From JAYFQE01 sp034927345 (GTDB lineage: Bacteria; Bacillota; Clostridia; Saccharofermentanales; UBA5734): a stretch of 64,000 nt of DNA. Location: positions 1 to 64,000 of the forward strand of contig JAYFQE010000007.1 of the NCBI GenBank assembly GCA_034927345.1, written 5' to 3'. Positions 45,533 to 53,849 of this stretch are shown piece by piece; position 1 is the stretch's first letter, and each line of letters begins with the position of its first letter. The notes under the pieces are model-generated. The model was not told where the DNA came from, ran no database searches, and saw nothing but the letters and a program-made list of their open reading frames with translations. The translations under genes were made by a program, and so were the position numbers.

Positions 45533-45760
45533 GTCCCGGCAGAAAACTGCCGGGACGAATTTACAGCATTTCAGCCAAATCCGCGGTACCACCCAGATTG
45601 ACGCCTTCCGGCGTCCGCTCATATTGCCGATATCGGGGCAAACCGGCTGCCTTGCGGCAGAACCTCAGGGGTGGGACGGTTACGGAGACTGCAAGGATTC
45701 ACACCCGATATCCTCTCTCTGCGGCAGCTCTGGAAACCATATTCCCTTCACAGGCTATTA
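45533..45760 (-). promoter_or_regulatory. T-box riboswitch upstream of proS
   Basis: The minus strand carries the T-box sequence GGGTGGTACCGCGG (45581-45594) after a long structured stem I region, then a terminator hairpin GTCCCGGCAG-TTTT-CTGCCGGGAC (45533-45556) followed by TTTTTATTT. Uncharged tRNA-Pro would bind the leader and prevent termination. Proline codons (CCC/CCG) occur in the expected specifier region, but I cannot fix the specifier triplet. Confidence 0.93.
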
Positions 45761-45766
45761 AAGGGC

Positions 45767-45796
45767 AGTATAAGCCGCTTTCCGGCTGTTTGTCAA
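45767..45796 (-). promoter_or_regulatory. proS/T-box promoter overlapping the ackA stop codon
   Basis: TTGACA (45791-45796), 18-bp spacer, TATACT (45767-45772) on the minus strand. The -35 contains the TGA stop of ackA. Confidence 0.8.
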
Positions 45797-46995
45797 GCCG
45801 CGCCGCAAATGCGCGCAGTTTCCTTGGCGATGGCCAGTTCTTCATTCGTCGGCACCACCAGGACTTTAACCGGCGAATCATCGGTCGAGACAATTGCTTC
45901 ACGGGAGCGTATGGCTGCATTTTTATACGGATCGATTTGAATCCCCATATAACCGAGGCCTTCGCAGGCGCCCAGACGGACGTCAGCCGTATTCTCGCCA
46001 ATGCCGGCTGTAAAGACAACGGCGTCGACGCCGCCCATTGCGGCGGCATAGGAACCGATCAGTTTGCGGCATTGATATTTAAACATATCCAATGCCAGAG
46101 ACGCGCGTTTATGGCCTTCGCCGGCCGCGGTATAGAGATCGCGGAAATCGCTGCTGACACCGGATATGCCGGCTACGCCGGACTGTTTGTTCATGAGGTC
46201 AACGATAGCATGCGTATCGAGATTCTCTTTTTCCATCAAAAAAGTCACGATGGTCGGGTCGATGTCGCCGCAGCGAGTGCCCATGCATATTCCGGCCAGC
46301 GGCGTCAGGCCCATCGACGTATCAATGCAGCGTCCGTTGCGGATGGCGCTGACTGAAGAACCATTGCCCAGGTGACAGGTAATGATCTTCATACTGTCGT
46401 AAGGTTTGCCCAGGATTTCGGCCGCGCGGCGTGAAACATAGCCGTGCGAGGTCCCGTGGAAGCCGTAGCGGCGGATGCTATGCTTTTCATAAAGCTCGTA
46501 AGGCAAAGCATACATATAAGCTTTTGCCGGCATCGTCTGGTGAAAAGCCGTATCGAAGACCGCCACCTGGGGCACGCCGGGCATCGCTTCTTCACAGGCT
46601 TCAATGCCGGTCATATTCGCCGGATTATGAAGAGGGGCGAGATCGTAGCAGGCGCGGATCGCCCGTTTGACCTCCGGCGTGATCAGCACGGATGTTGAGA
46701 ATTTCTCTCCGCCATGCACGACCCGGTGGCCGACCGCATCGATTTCACTCATCGATTGAATAACGCCGTGTTCTTCAGATGTCAGAACAGTCAGAACAGC
46801 CTGGACAGCCACTTTATGGTTGGGCATGTCCACCGGCAGGGTCACTGCCTCGCCGCCGTTGCGGGTATGCTTGATTAAAGCATCATTGAGACCGATGCGC
46901 TCGGCGCCGCCCTTAGCCAGGACTTCGCCGTTCGCTGAATTCAACAGCTGATATTTCAGCGAAGAACTGCCGGCATTAATGACCAGAACAATCAT
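45793..46995 (-). CDS. ackA: Acetate kinase
   Basis: 400 residues, full length. VLVINAGSSSLKYQL is signature 1, GHRVVHGGEKF signature 2, RRYGFHGTSHGYVSRR the nucleotide/phosphate region, and FTAGIGENTADVR the C-terminal ATPase-fold motif. Converts acetyl phosphate plus ADP to acetate plus ATP. With pta 61 bp upstream it forms the usual fermentative ATP-yielding pair. Confidence 0.98.
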   Translation of the reverse strand: MIVLVINAGSSSLKYQLLNSANGEVLAKGGAERIGLNDALIKHTRNGGEAVTLPVDMPNHKVAVQAVLTVLTSEEHGVIQSMSEIDAVGHRVVHGGEKFSTSVLITPEVKRAIRACYDLAPLHNPANMTGIEACEEAMPGVPQVAVFDTAFHQTMPAKAYMYALPYELYEKHSIRRYGFHGTSHGYVSRRAAEILGKPYDSMKIITCHLGNGSSVSAIRNGRCIDTSMGLTPLAGICMGTRCGDIDPTIVTFLMEKENLDTHAIVDLMNKQSGVAGISGVSSDFRDLYTAAGEGHKRASLALDMFKYQCRKLIGSYAAAMGGVDAVVFTAGIGENTADVRLGACEGLGYMGIQIDPYKNAAIRSREAIVSTDDSPVKVLVVPTNEELAIAKETARICGAA

Positions 46996-47056
46996 TTTTC
47001 TTTCCTCCTGAAAAAGATCGGCAGACTTCCTGCCTGCCGATCCTGATAAATCCGGA

Positions 47057-48049
47057 TCAGACGGTTTGGGCCTGTACGGCCGTTATCGCTACGACGCCGA
47101 CGATATCATCGGCTACGCAGCCGCGGGACAGATCGTTAACCGGACGGGCGATGCCCTGGGTAATAGGGCCGTAGGCTTCAGCCTTAGCCAGACGCTGAGC
47201 CAGCTTATAACCGATATTGCCGGCGTCCAGATCCGGGAAAACCAGAACATTGGCTTTGCCGGCGACGGTGCTGGCCGGCGCTTTGCTCTTGCCGACACTG
47301 GGGACGATCGCGGCGTCGAGCTGCAGCTCGCCGTCCAGTTTCAGATCAGGGGCTTTTTCCTTGGCCAGCCGCGTGGCTTCGATCACTTTCTCGGTTAACG
47401 GACTCTTGGCGCTGCCGTAGGTTGAGTAGGAAAGCATGGCGACCTGCGGTTCCGCGCCGGTTAACTGACGGAACGTTTTCGCCGAAGAGAGGGCAATTTC
47501 AGATAGCTGATCGGCATCCGGATTTTCCACCAGACCGCTGTCGGCAAAGAGGAAGGTTCCGTTGAGACCATACTCGCAATCCGGAACGATAATCATGAAG
47601 AAGGCGGAAACAAGCTTGGTTCCCGGAGCGGTTTTCAGGATCTGCAAAGCAGGCCGCAGCGTATTGGCCGTGCTGTTTATCGCGCCGGCCACCATGCCGT
47701 CGGCTTCTTGCCGCTTAACCATCATAACGCCGAAAAACAAGGGATCCAGCAAAGTCTGGCGAGCTTTCTCTATCGTCATGCCCTTCGCTTTACGCATTTC
47801 ATAAAAGGCCTGGGCATATTCCTCAAAGCGGTTAAAATGAGCGGGATCGACAAAGCGGGCGCCTGAAACGTCCCATTGCGGCGATACGGCCTGAATCTTT
47901 TCTTTATCGCCCAATAAAACAACATTGGCGATACCTTTGGCTAAAATCTTTGCACAAGCTTCGATCGTCCGCGGCTCATATGATTCCGGCAGGACAATCG
48001 TTTTCTTGTCGTTCTTGGCACGTTCAATAATGGTATCAATAAATCCCAT
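47057..48049 (-). CDS. pta: Phosphate acetyltransferase
   Basis: 330 residues, the short Pta form without the N-terminal P-loop domain. KKTIVLPESYEPRTIEACA at the start, MVKRQEADGMVAGAINSTANTLRPALQI, MLSYSTYGSAKSP and NVLVFPDLDAGNIGYKL are family blocks. Converts acetyl-CoA and phosphate to acetyl phosphate for AckA. Same orientation as ackA downstream. Confidence 0.97.
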   Translation of the reverse strand: MGFIDTIIERAKNDKKTIVLPESYEPRTIEACAKILAKGIANVVLLGDKEKIQAVSPQWDVSGARFVDPAHFNRFEEYAQAFYEMRKAKGMTIEKARQTLLDPLFFGVMMVKRQEADGMVAGAINSTANTLRPALQILKTAPGTKLVSAFFMIIVPDCEYGLNGTFLFADSGLVENPDADQLSEIALSSAKTFRQLTGAEPQVAMLSYSTYGSAKSPLTEKVIEATRLAKEKAPDLKLDGELQLDAAIVPSVGKSKAPASTVAGKANVLVFPDLDAGNIGYKLAQRLAKAEAYGPITQGIARPVNDLSRGCVADDIVGVVAITAVQAQTV

Positions 48050-48076
48050 GACAATAACCTCGATTCTACAGTTTGT

Positions 48077-48679
48077 TTACCGCCCCTCAGTATACCGAAT
48101 ATCAGGCGGTTGTTCAACTGCTTTTGCACGAGGTCGAAGCACTCTTTTCGGCAAATAGGCGGCCAGGAGGAAAATTCCGATACTGATCAGGATGTCGCCG
48201 GCGCTGATCATATACAAAGGAAAAGGAATCAGATCGGCAAGGAAATAAAAAGGCTCGCCGCCGGCGGCCAGAAAATAATCCGGCGCTCCGGCGATTCTGG
48301 CAGCGGCGTCTTTACCAAAAATACCGATGGCCGGCCCGATCGGCATGCATCCCCGGTTAGCCGTAATCACCAGGCCATTCATGAAGGATCCGGCTATCAG
48401 CAGCCAAACGCCAGGCTTTCGGCGATTGCCGAACAGAAAAATCAGCAGGAAGGTATATTGCAGAACCGCCAGGATGACCCGCGCCTCAACGCGAAATGAC
48501 CCGGATGCCAGCCAGGTGTCGATAAACCGAATCGCAAGCAGCATTTCACAGGCCAATGAAATAAAAAGTAAAGGCAGCCGATGAAAGTGCTTCCTCAAAA
48601 TACTGCGAAAATTACCTTGTTTAAAACAAAAGCTGTAAATCAAGCCCAGAAGACAGGCAAAAGGGATCATAAACCGCAC
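48077..48679 (-). CDS. DUF5317 integral membrane protein
   Basis: 200 residues, five or six membrane segments. The conserved block GSFMNGLVITANRGCMPIGP is characteristic of DUF5317, followed by PLYMISAGDILISIGIF. GTG 48679 or ATG 48670 could be the start; an AAGGGG lies upstream. Function unknown. It is 18 bp downstream of the HD-GYP gene, so probably its operon partner. Confidence 0.75.
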   Translation of the reverse strand: MRFMIPFACLLGLIYSFCFKQGNFRSILRKHFHRLPLLFISLACEMLLAIRFIDTWLASGSFRVEARVILAVLQYTFLLIFLFGNRRKPGVWLLIAGSFMNGLVITANRGCMPIGPAIGIFGKDAAARIAGAPDYFLAAGGEPFYFLADLIPFPLYMISAGDILISIGIFLLAAYLPKRVLRPRAKAVEQPPDIRYTEGR

Positions 48680-48697
48680 GCCCCTTTCTCATCGCCG

Positions 48698-50068
48698 TCA
48701 TTCCCGGATAAAGTTCTTGAGATCGTCTTTGCTTTGTTTTTTTTTCAAGCCGCGGATCAGCGCTTCCACCGCAGCAGGAGAAAACTGGGTGCCGGAATAG
48801 CGGTGCAGCTCATCAAAAGCTTCCTCCAGCGACATGGCAGCCCGATAAGCGCGGTCCGAAGTCATGGCGTCGAAAGAATCCGCCACACAGAGAATCTGCG
48901 ATTCCAGCATGCCGCCTTCTTCCTGAGCGTCGGACGGATAACCTTTGCCGTCATAATGAACATGATGCGCTCTGATAATTTTAACTTCCTGCTTTAAAAA
49001 TTGAATGCCGTCCAGCATCTGCGCGCCGATAACCGGGTGCTTCTTCATTTCGGCGTATTCTTCATCGGTCAATTTACCTTCTTTATTCAAGATCGTTTCG
49101 CTGATGCCGATTTTTCCGATATCGTGCAGCAGGGATGCATATTTCAGAACTTTGGTCCGGTCTGACGGCAGCTTCATTTCCCCCGCGATGATCTCACAGT
49201 ATTTTTCCACACGTTTGGCATGGCCGATCGTATATTTGTCCTTTGCCTCCAAAGCTGCCGAAAAAGCCTTGATGGTATCCAGGTATCCTTTCTGAATCGA
49301 GGTGAAGCCGACATAAGCATAGCGGAACAACATGAAAGGAGCGAAAAAGAGCAGCACCGCCAAGAAATTGAAGGCATAATAAACGGCGGTCAGGAATACG
49401 CCCAGAGTGCCGATGCAGAACATGCTCAAGATCGACCAGCGGAAGATGCGGAACCATTCGCCAAACATACCCGGCTTAAATCCGGCGGTAAAAAGGAAGT
49501 AGAACATGATCATCAGGGTATTGACCAGGACATAAACCACCAGGCCGGCCAGAATGGCATGCAATTCGCGGGCAATCAGCAAAAAGGTGTTTTCGATGCC
49601 GGATATCCCGCTATTGATGAGGTAAACGCCGCCGAACCGTTCAAAAGCCAGGCCGCAGACAAGAATGGACAGAATATAATTGGACGCGTTAAACAGGCTT
49701 TTATGCAAAGGCGTATTGAAAACATGCTCTTTATGGCCGCGGCCGAAATCCATAACCGAGAAAAACGCGGTGCAAAACGAAACCCAGACCGCGGGAGCCA
49801 GACCAAAGAGCAGCAGGGCGCTGATGTCAATGGCAAAAGCGATCGAGATCGCCTTGTTTTCATCAATGGCCAGGCTCTGTGATTCGGCGATGACGCCCAG
49901 GATGGATAAAAAAAGGACGCCGCCTAAAACCTCGCTTTGGGCTAACGTCGCTGATTGCGTGATGGTCAGTCCGACCAGAGCGCCTAAGCCGGCTGTTATA
50001 CAAACAAAGAGATAAACCGCCGCTGTTTTTCGCATGCTGTAAGAAACACCTGCCTGATAAAAATTCAC
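48698..50068 (-). CDS. Membrane HD-GYP domain protein (putative c-di-GMP phosphodiesterase)
   Basis: 456 residues. The N-terminal 240 residues hold seven or eight hydrophobic segments (a membrane sensor of unknown ligand). The HD-GYP domain follows: LLHDIGKIGISETILNKEGKLT, HPVIGAQMLDGI and HHVHYDGKGYP, in which the usual Glu of HHExxDGxGYP is Val. Metal-binding His/Asp residues look intact. Such enzymes break down cyclic di-GMP. The GTG at 50068 has no clear ribosome site, and ATG 50032 (MRKTAAVY) behind AGGTG is an alternative. A microprotein gene lies just upstream. Confidence 0.85.
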   Translation of the reverse strand: MNFYQAGVSYSMRKTAAVYLFVCITAGLGALVGLTITQSATLAQSEVLGGVLFLSILGVIAESQSLAIDENKAISIAFAIDISALLLFGLAPAVWVSFCTAFFSVMDFGRGHKEHVFNTPLHKSLFNASNYILSILVCGLAFERFGGVYLINSGISGIENTFLLIARELHAILAGLVVYVLVNTLMIMFYFLFTAGFKPGMFGEWFRIFRWSILSMFCIGTLGVFLTAVYYAFNFLAVLLFFAPFMLFRYAYVGFTSIQKGYLDTIKAFSAALEAKDKYTIGHAKRVEKYCEIIAGEMKLPSDRTKVLKYASLLHDIGKIGISETILNKEGKLTDEEYAEMKKHPVIGAQMLDGIQFLKQEVKIIRAHHVHYDGKGYPSDAQEEGGMLESQILCVADSFDAMTSDRAYRAAMSLEEAFDELHRYSGTQFSPAAVEALIRGLKKKQSKDDLKNFIRE

Positions 50069-50137
50069 GACTTATATGAAATGACAGACCAGCTTTTCAT
50101 GAGGCCGGATTTTATTATCCAGCCATAATCGGGTAAC

Positions 50138-50221
50138 TCAGATGACTCTCCAATGAGCGCCGGTAGCGATGACCATGGCAAGCAGAGTAGCAAGAATGCC
50201 CAATATTTTCCTGAATTTCAC
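50138..50221 (-). CDS. 27-residue hydrophobic microprotein
   Basis: GTG 50221 follows GGGAGG (50230-50235) at eight bases. The peptide is basic at the start (VKFRKILG), then hydrophobic (ILATLLAMVIAT), ending GAHWRVI. It looks like a signal-peptide-type membrane or secreted peptide. It lies 69 bp upstream of the HD-GYP membrane-sensor gene in the same direction. It could be a small membrane regulator or a signal peptide for that sensor; both are inference. Confidence 0.45.
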   Translation of the reverse strand: MKFRKILGILATLLAMVIATGAHWRVI

Positions 50222-50223
50222 TC

Positions 50224-50275
50224 GAACAACCTCCCTTGATGATCTCTACCTCTCCGCTATGCAGGTAGGTTGTTC
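50224..50275 (-). promoter_or_regulatory. Leader hairpin that sequesters a ribosome binding site
   Basis: In the minus-strand RNA GAACAACCT (50275-50267) pairs perfectly with AGGTTGTTC (50232-50224), and the second arm contains part of the GGGAGG site of the microprotein. A competing hairpin CTACCT (50268-50263) with AGGTAG (50251-50246) shares two bases with it, so the two folds exclude each other, as in translational riboswitches. I recognise no known riboswitch class. Confidence 0.5.
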
Positions 50276-50343
50276 CGCTTCGCTCTGCCGGCCTGTCATT
50301 TCAAACAAATTAAAGCGACAGACACTGAAAAGCGTCTGTCTGA

Positions 50344-51006
50344 TCAGGATTGTTTGCGGGGTTTGCTGATAGACCTGTTCAAGGCGGACAGAACCGCCAT
50401 GACCACCGATTGGATCTCCGTTTCCGGGCCGCTGATCGGCGCTATCCCATAAAGAACCGCCTCGCTGGACGGTTCTACATACGACAGCGCTACCGTAAAG
50501 CACTCATTGCCGGCAATCGTCACGCGTTGAAGATCAAGCAAAGTGATATTGTACATGGATCCGAGATAATTCTTCAAAGCGGCCAGGCAGGCGTTTATCG
50601 CCGAATAAATGCGGTTGCGGCCGGATATCGGGCCGCGGCAGCTTCCTTCGTAGGTCTTATCCCCCTGTCCGAGGATAACGGTGGTTTCCAGATTGTTGCT
50701 GTCCAGACTGATCATGATCTTGCGGATCAGCAAGCGGGATTCGGCGCCGGCGGCTGACGGCGTGATCATGCTGCTGTTGACCTGGGCGACGCTGATCAGC
50801 CGATAATCGATATCTAATCCCAACGCTGCCATAACCGCCGACTGGATGTCTCTGACTAATTGTTTGGGTGATTTTGTTAAGTCGCTCAGGACATGTATCT
50901 CGACAATTTCATCTTGATCGTTCAGGACGGTCTTTGCTGCCAGAACGCCATTTAAACTGGCGATCAGTTTGTCTAATTCACTTTTCAGCTCGATCATTTC
51001 CTGCAT
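50344..51006 (-). CDS. Unknown 220-aa cytoplasmic protein
   Basis: GGGGGA precedes ATG. No membrane segment. The N-terminal third (VLNDQDEIVEIHVLSDLTKS then PKQLVRDIQSAVMAALGLDI and YRLISVAQ) resembles a small alpha/beta domain seen in uncharacterised Firmicute and Actinobacterial proteins; a second similar alpha/beta unit may follow (IYSAINACLAALKNYLG, VTIAGNECFTVALSYV). I assign no function. A short imperfect hairpin at 50319-50340 follows the stop codon. Confidence 0.65.
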   Translation of the reverse strand: MQEMIELKSELDKLIASLNGVLAAKTVLNDQDEIVEIHVLSDLTKSPKQLVRDIQSAVMAALGLDIDYRLISVAQVNSSMITPSAAGAESRLLIRKIMISLDSNNLETTVILGQGDKTYEGSCRGPISGRNRIYSAINACLAALKNYLGSMYNITLLDLQRVTIAGNECFTVALSYVEPSSEAVLYGIAPISGPETEIQSVVMAVLSALNRSISKPRKQS

Positions 51007-51217
51007 TCCGTTTTGTCCCCCGATTTTCCCTCAACACCATAACCAACTTCTTCAAATCAATTCAGCGCCTGCCGCATATCATGATGATGATACCGATACT
51101 TTTACAAAGATAATTGTAACACAATTAACTTTTCTACAAAGTCACTAATATTTCATTTTCATAGCATTTTACTCAAGGTTTGTAATCTGCGGCCACCAGA
51201 AGCACAGAAACTGATCA

Positions 51218-52450
51218 TCACCGCAAAGCCAGCAGCGCCCAGACATTATCATGGGCCCATACCCAGATGCGTTCATCTTCAGTCTGCCTGAAAAGAGCTG
51301 ATAATGCCGCGCTTGTTTTACTGGTTGCCTGATGCCGGAGCAAACACTCGACGGCCTGCCGGTATAAGTCGTCGTCGCCGGTTATCCGGGCAATTCTGGC
51401 GGCGATGGCATAAGCCGGCAGGCACTCCTGGCCGCCGATCGGGCTGCCTTGAACGATATGGTAATATTCATATAACGCCCTTTGATTGTACAATTGATCT
51501 TTAAGCCAGCTCAAGCTGCGTTGCGGCGCCTGGCCGACTTCACATAAATGCAGCAGTGTAAGCAGGGCTTCCTCGGTCCGGATAGCCGGCGTATCATTCT
51601 GATAAAACAGATAACCCTGTTGTTCTGTCTGGTAAGCCCAGGCATATAAAGGCAGGTCATCATTCAGATAACCCTGATTGATCAGCTTCAATGCCTGGTC
51701 ATAATGGGTTTGCCAGCGTTCGTCCAGCGGCGCCATTTGCCGCATGGCATAGAGATCCAGCGAAGCCAGCCGCAGGACATCGAGCTGCACTTCGTCCGAA
51801 GCATCCGGCGTCGGCGTGGCCAATGGTTTGGGCGTCGGCGTGGCGGCAGGATCCAGCGTTGGTTTAGCGGTCGGCACCGCAGCCTGGTAATCAGCCGGAA
51901 AACCGGCTGCCAGTTTGGTCAGCAAGGAATCCGACTGTTGCTTTAAAACGGCGATCCGTTCTTCGCCAGGCCATAATGTGACGCTGCAAGCCAGCAGCCG
52001 TAACGCCGACAGATTGCTCCGCCAATCGTCATCATGGCCGTAAGCCGACCGGTAAGTCTGCCACCAGGCCAGGAATTCTGTCTCCCGCGCCTGCTCAAGC
52101 AGATATTGTCCATATAATAACTGGTCGGCCGCTTGAAAATCATTGGCCCGTTCGGCAGCCGGCGTACCCGTTTTGCCGGCCAGCTGGTACCAGGAGGCCA
52201 TTCTGCCATCCTGCTCCAACAGGAGCTTCATCCGGCTTTCCAACGCGTTTGCCGTTTCTTCCGGCTGGACCATTGCGGCTGCTTCACCTTGCGCTGCTCC
52301 GGGACTGCCGGCCTGAACCGGCGAAACAACAGGTTTAAACCACAGCCAGTTCTGCCACCAGCATAAAGCCAGGAAGATGCCGGCCAGAGCCGCCGCCAGG
52401 ATCGGAATCAGCCAGAGCAACCGCCGCTCAATTTTTTGCCGTCTAGTCAT
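51218..52450 (-). CDS. Membrane-anchored protein with a GH8-like helical domain
   Basis: 410 residues from ATG 52450 (GGGGAG upstream). One N-terminal membrane helix (LLWLIPILAAALAGIFLALCWW), a helical outside region, a Pro/Thr linker (PTLDPAATPTPKPLATPTP, near residue 210) splitting it, then helices with LDLYAMRQMAPLDERWQTHYDQ and DDLPLYAWAYQ that recall the (alpha/alpha)6 barrel of family 8 glycosidases. The catalytic Glu of GH8 is not clearly seen. It may be a cell-wall or polysaccharide-related protein; low certainty. Confidence 0.55.
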   Translation of the reverse strand: MTRRQKIERRLLWLIPILAAALAGIFLALCWWQNWLWFKPVVSPVQAGSPGAAQGEAAAMVQPEETANALESRMKLLLEQDGRMASWYQLAGKTGTPAAERANDFQAADQLLYGQYLLEQARETEFLAWWQTYRSAYGHDDDWRSNLSALRLLACSVTLWPGEERIAVLKQQSDSLLTKLAAGFPADYQAAVPTAKPTLDPAATPTPKPLATPTPDASDEVQLDVLRLASLDLYAMRQMAPLDERWQTHYDQALKLINQGYLNDDLPLYAWAYQTEQQGYLFYQNDTPAIRTEEALLTLLHLCEVGQAPQRSLSWLKDQLYNQRALYEYYHIVQGSPIGGQECLPAYAIAARIARITGDDDLYRQAVECLLRHQATSKTSAALSALFRQTEDERIWVWAHDNVWALLALR

Positions 52451-52505
52451 TCGATTCAACTCCCCGATTCTATATGAACGGATTCATCATATCATAGGTT
52501 CATGT

Positions 52506-52511
52506 TATAAT
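52506..52511 (+). promoter_or_regulatory. Extended -10 promoter of tmcAL, seven bases from the start codon
   Basis: TGTTATAAT with hexamer at 52506-52511; a weak TTCATC lies 17 bp upstream. Transcription from it would start at or within a base or two of the ATG at 52519. Confidence 0.6.
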
Positions 52512-52518
52512 CAGCCCT

Positions 52519-53814
52519 ATGAAAACGATAGCGATCATTGCCGAATATAACCCCTTTCACCGGGGACATGCTTATCAGCTGCAGGAAGCGCGGCGGATCC
52601 TGGGTCAGGATTGCGCGGTTGTCATTGCCATGAGCGGCTGTTTTACCCAGCGCGGCGAACCGGCGCTGGCGGATAAATGGCGGCGGGCCCGCATGGCCAT
52701 GGCCGGCGGCGCCGATCTGGTTCTCGAACTGCCCTTCGCTTATGCCTGCGGCAGCGCCGAACGGTTTGGGCGCGGCGCCGTGCAGATGCTGCAGGCGACC
52801 GGTCTGGATTGCCATCTGGTTTTCGGCAGTGAAAGCGGCGACCTTGGCGCATTGTCACGGCTAGCCGGATTGCTGGCTCCGGAAAGCGGCGAATATCGGC
52901 TTTTGCTCAAAGAACAGCTGGATCTGGGCCGCGCTTTCCCGGCCGCCCGCCAATCGGCTTTGGCCAAATTAACCGGCAAGCCCGACGAAGCGGCGCTGCT
53001 TGCCTCCTCCAATAATATCCTGGCGGTTGAATACCTGAAAGCAATCAAACTGACGCCGGACTGCCATTTGCAACCGCTGACCATCGCCCGGCAGGGCGCC
53101 GCTTACGGCGATGCGGATCTGCCGGATAAGGCATCCGGGCTGGCGGCCGGCGCGACGGCGCTTCGCCGGATCGCCCGGTCCTGCTGTCCGCCGGACGGAC
53201 GGCCGGTTGATCTGGCCGGTCTGCTGCAGAATTTAAGCGGACAGATTCCCCCGGCTGTGCTCGCTGAATGGCTGACCGGTTTGCAATCCGGTGAACGGCC
53301 GCTGTTTCTGGAGGATTTCGCCGCAACCGGTCTGTCTTTGCTGCGCAGTCGGACGGTATCCGATCTTGACGTGATTGCCGGCATGAATGAAGGCCTGGGC
53401 CGGCGTCTGGCCGCGGCGGCGGCCCGGCCGGCTTGTTCGCCGCCTGGCGGGCGCCTGGAAGCCGTACTGGCGGAAGCCGATACGCGCCGTTTTACGAGGA
53501 CTCGTCTGCAGCGGGCCATGATCGCGCTCATGGCCGGTTTGCGTGAAGAGGATCTGGCCCGGTTCGATCAGGCCGGCGGCCCCCAATATTTGCGGATCCT
53601 CGGCTTTACCAAACGCGGCCGCTATCTGTTGAAAGTCATGCGGCGGCTTGCCGGACTGCCGGTTATCACCAAGGCGTCGGATTTTCTTGAATATCAGCAT
53701 AAAGAACCGCTGACACGCATGGCTGAACTGGATCTGATCGCGGCCGATCTTTGGATGCTGGCGGCCGGACGGCCCTGCGGCCAGGATTTTGACACGCCGG
53801 TTGCGATGTATTAG
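52519..53814 (+). CDS. tmcAL: tRNA(Met) cytidine acetate ligase
   Basis: 431 residues. Starts exactly like the family (MKTIAIIAEYNPFHRGHAYQ, with the HxGH nucleotidyl-transferase motif), continues with VIAMSGCFTQRGEPALADKWRRA and ADLVLELPFAYACGSAERF. It acetylates the wobble C34 of elongator tRNA-Met using acetate and ATP. No Shine-Dalgarno sequence precedes the ATG and a TATAAT ends seven bases before it, so the mRNA appears leaderless. tyrS follows after 35 bp. Confidence 0.93.
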   Translation: MKTIAIIAEYNPFHRGHAYQLQEARRILGQDCAVVIAMSGCFTQRGEPALADKWRRARMAMAGGADLVLELPFAYACGSAERFGRGAVQMLQATGLDCHLVFGSESGDLGALSRLAGLLAPESGEYRLLLKEQLDLGRAFPAARQSALAKLTGKPDEAALLASSNNILAVEYLKAIKLTPDCHLQPLTIARQGAAYGDADLPDKASGLAAGATALRRIARSCCPPDGRPVDLAGLLQNLSGQIPPAVLAEWLTGLQSGERPLFLEDFAATGLSLLRSRTVSDLDVIAGMNEGLGRRLAAAAARPACSPPGGRLEAVLAEADTRRFTRTRLQRAMIALMAGLREEDLARFDQAGGPQYLRILGFTKRGRYLLKVMRRLAGLPVITKASDFLEYQHKEPLTRMAELDLIAADLWMLAAGRPCGQDFDTPVAMY

Positions 53815-53849
53815 AATAGCCTCGATTACAGGGAAAGGTTGGAATAATT

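Noticed and set aside
45506..45622. N-terminal extension of proS
   Set aside because: It translates the T-box antiterminator and terminator; ATG 45505 has the proper ribosome site and family start.
53815..53849. T-box in front of tyrS
   Set aside because: Only 35 bp separate tmcAL and tyrS and no GGGTGGNACCGCG sequence is present.
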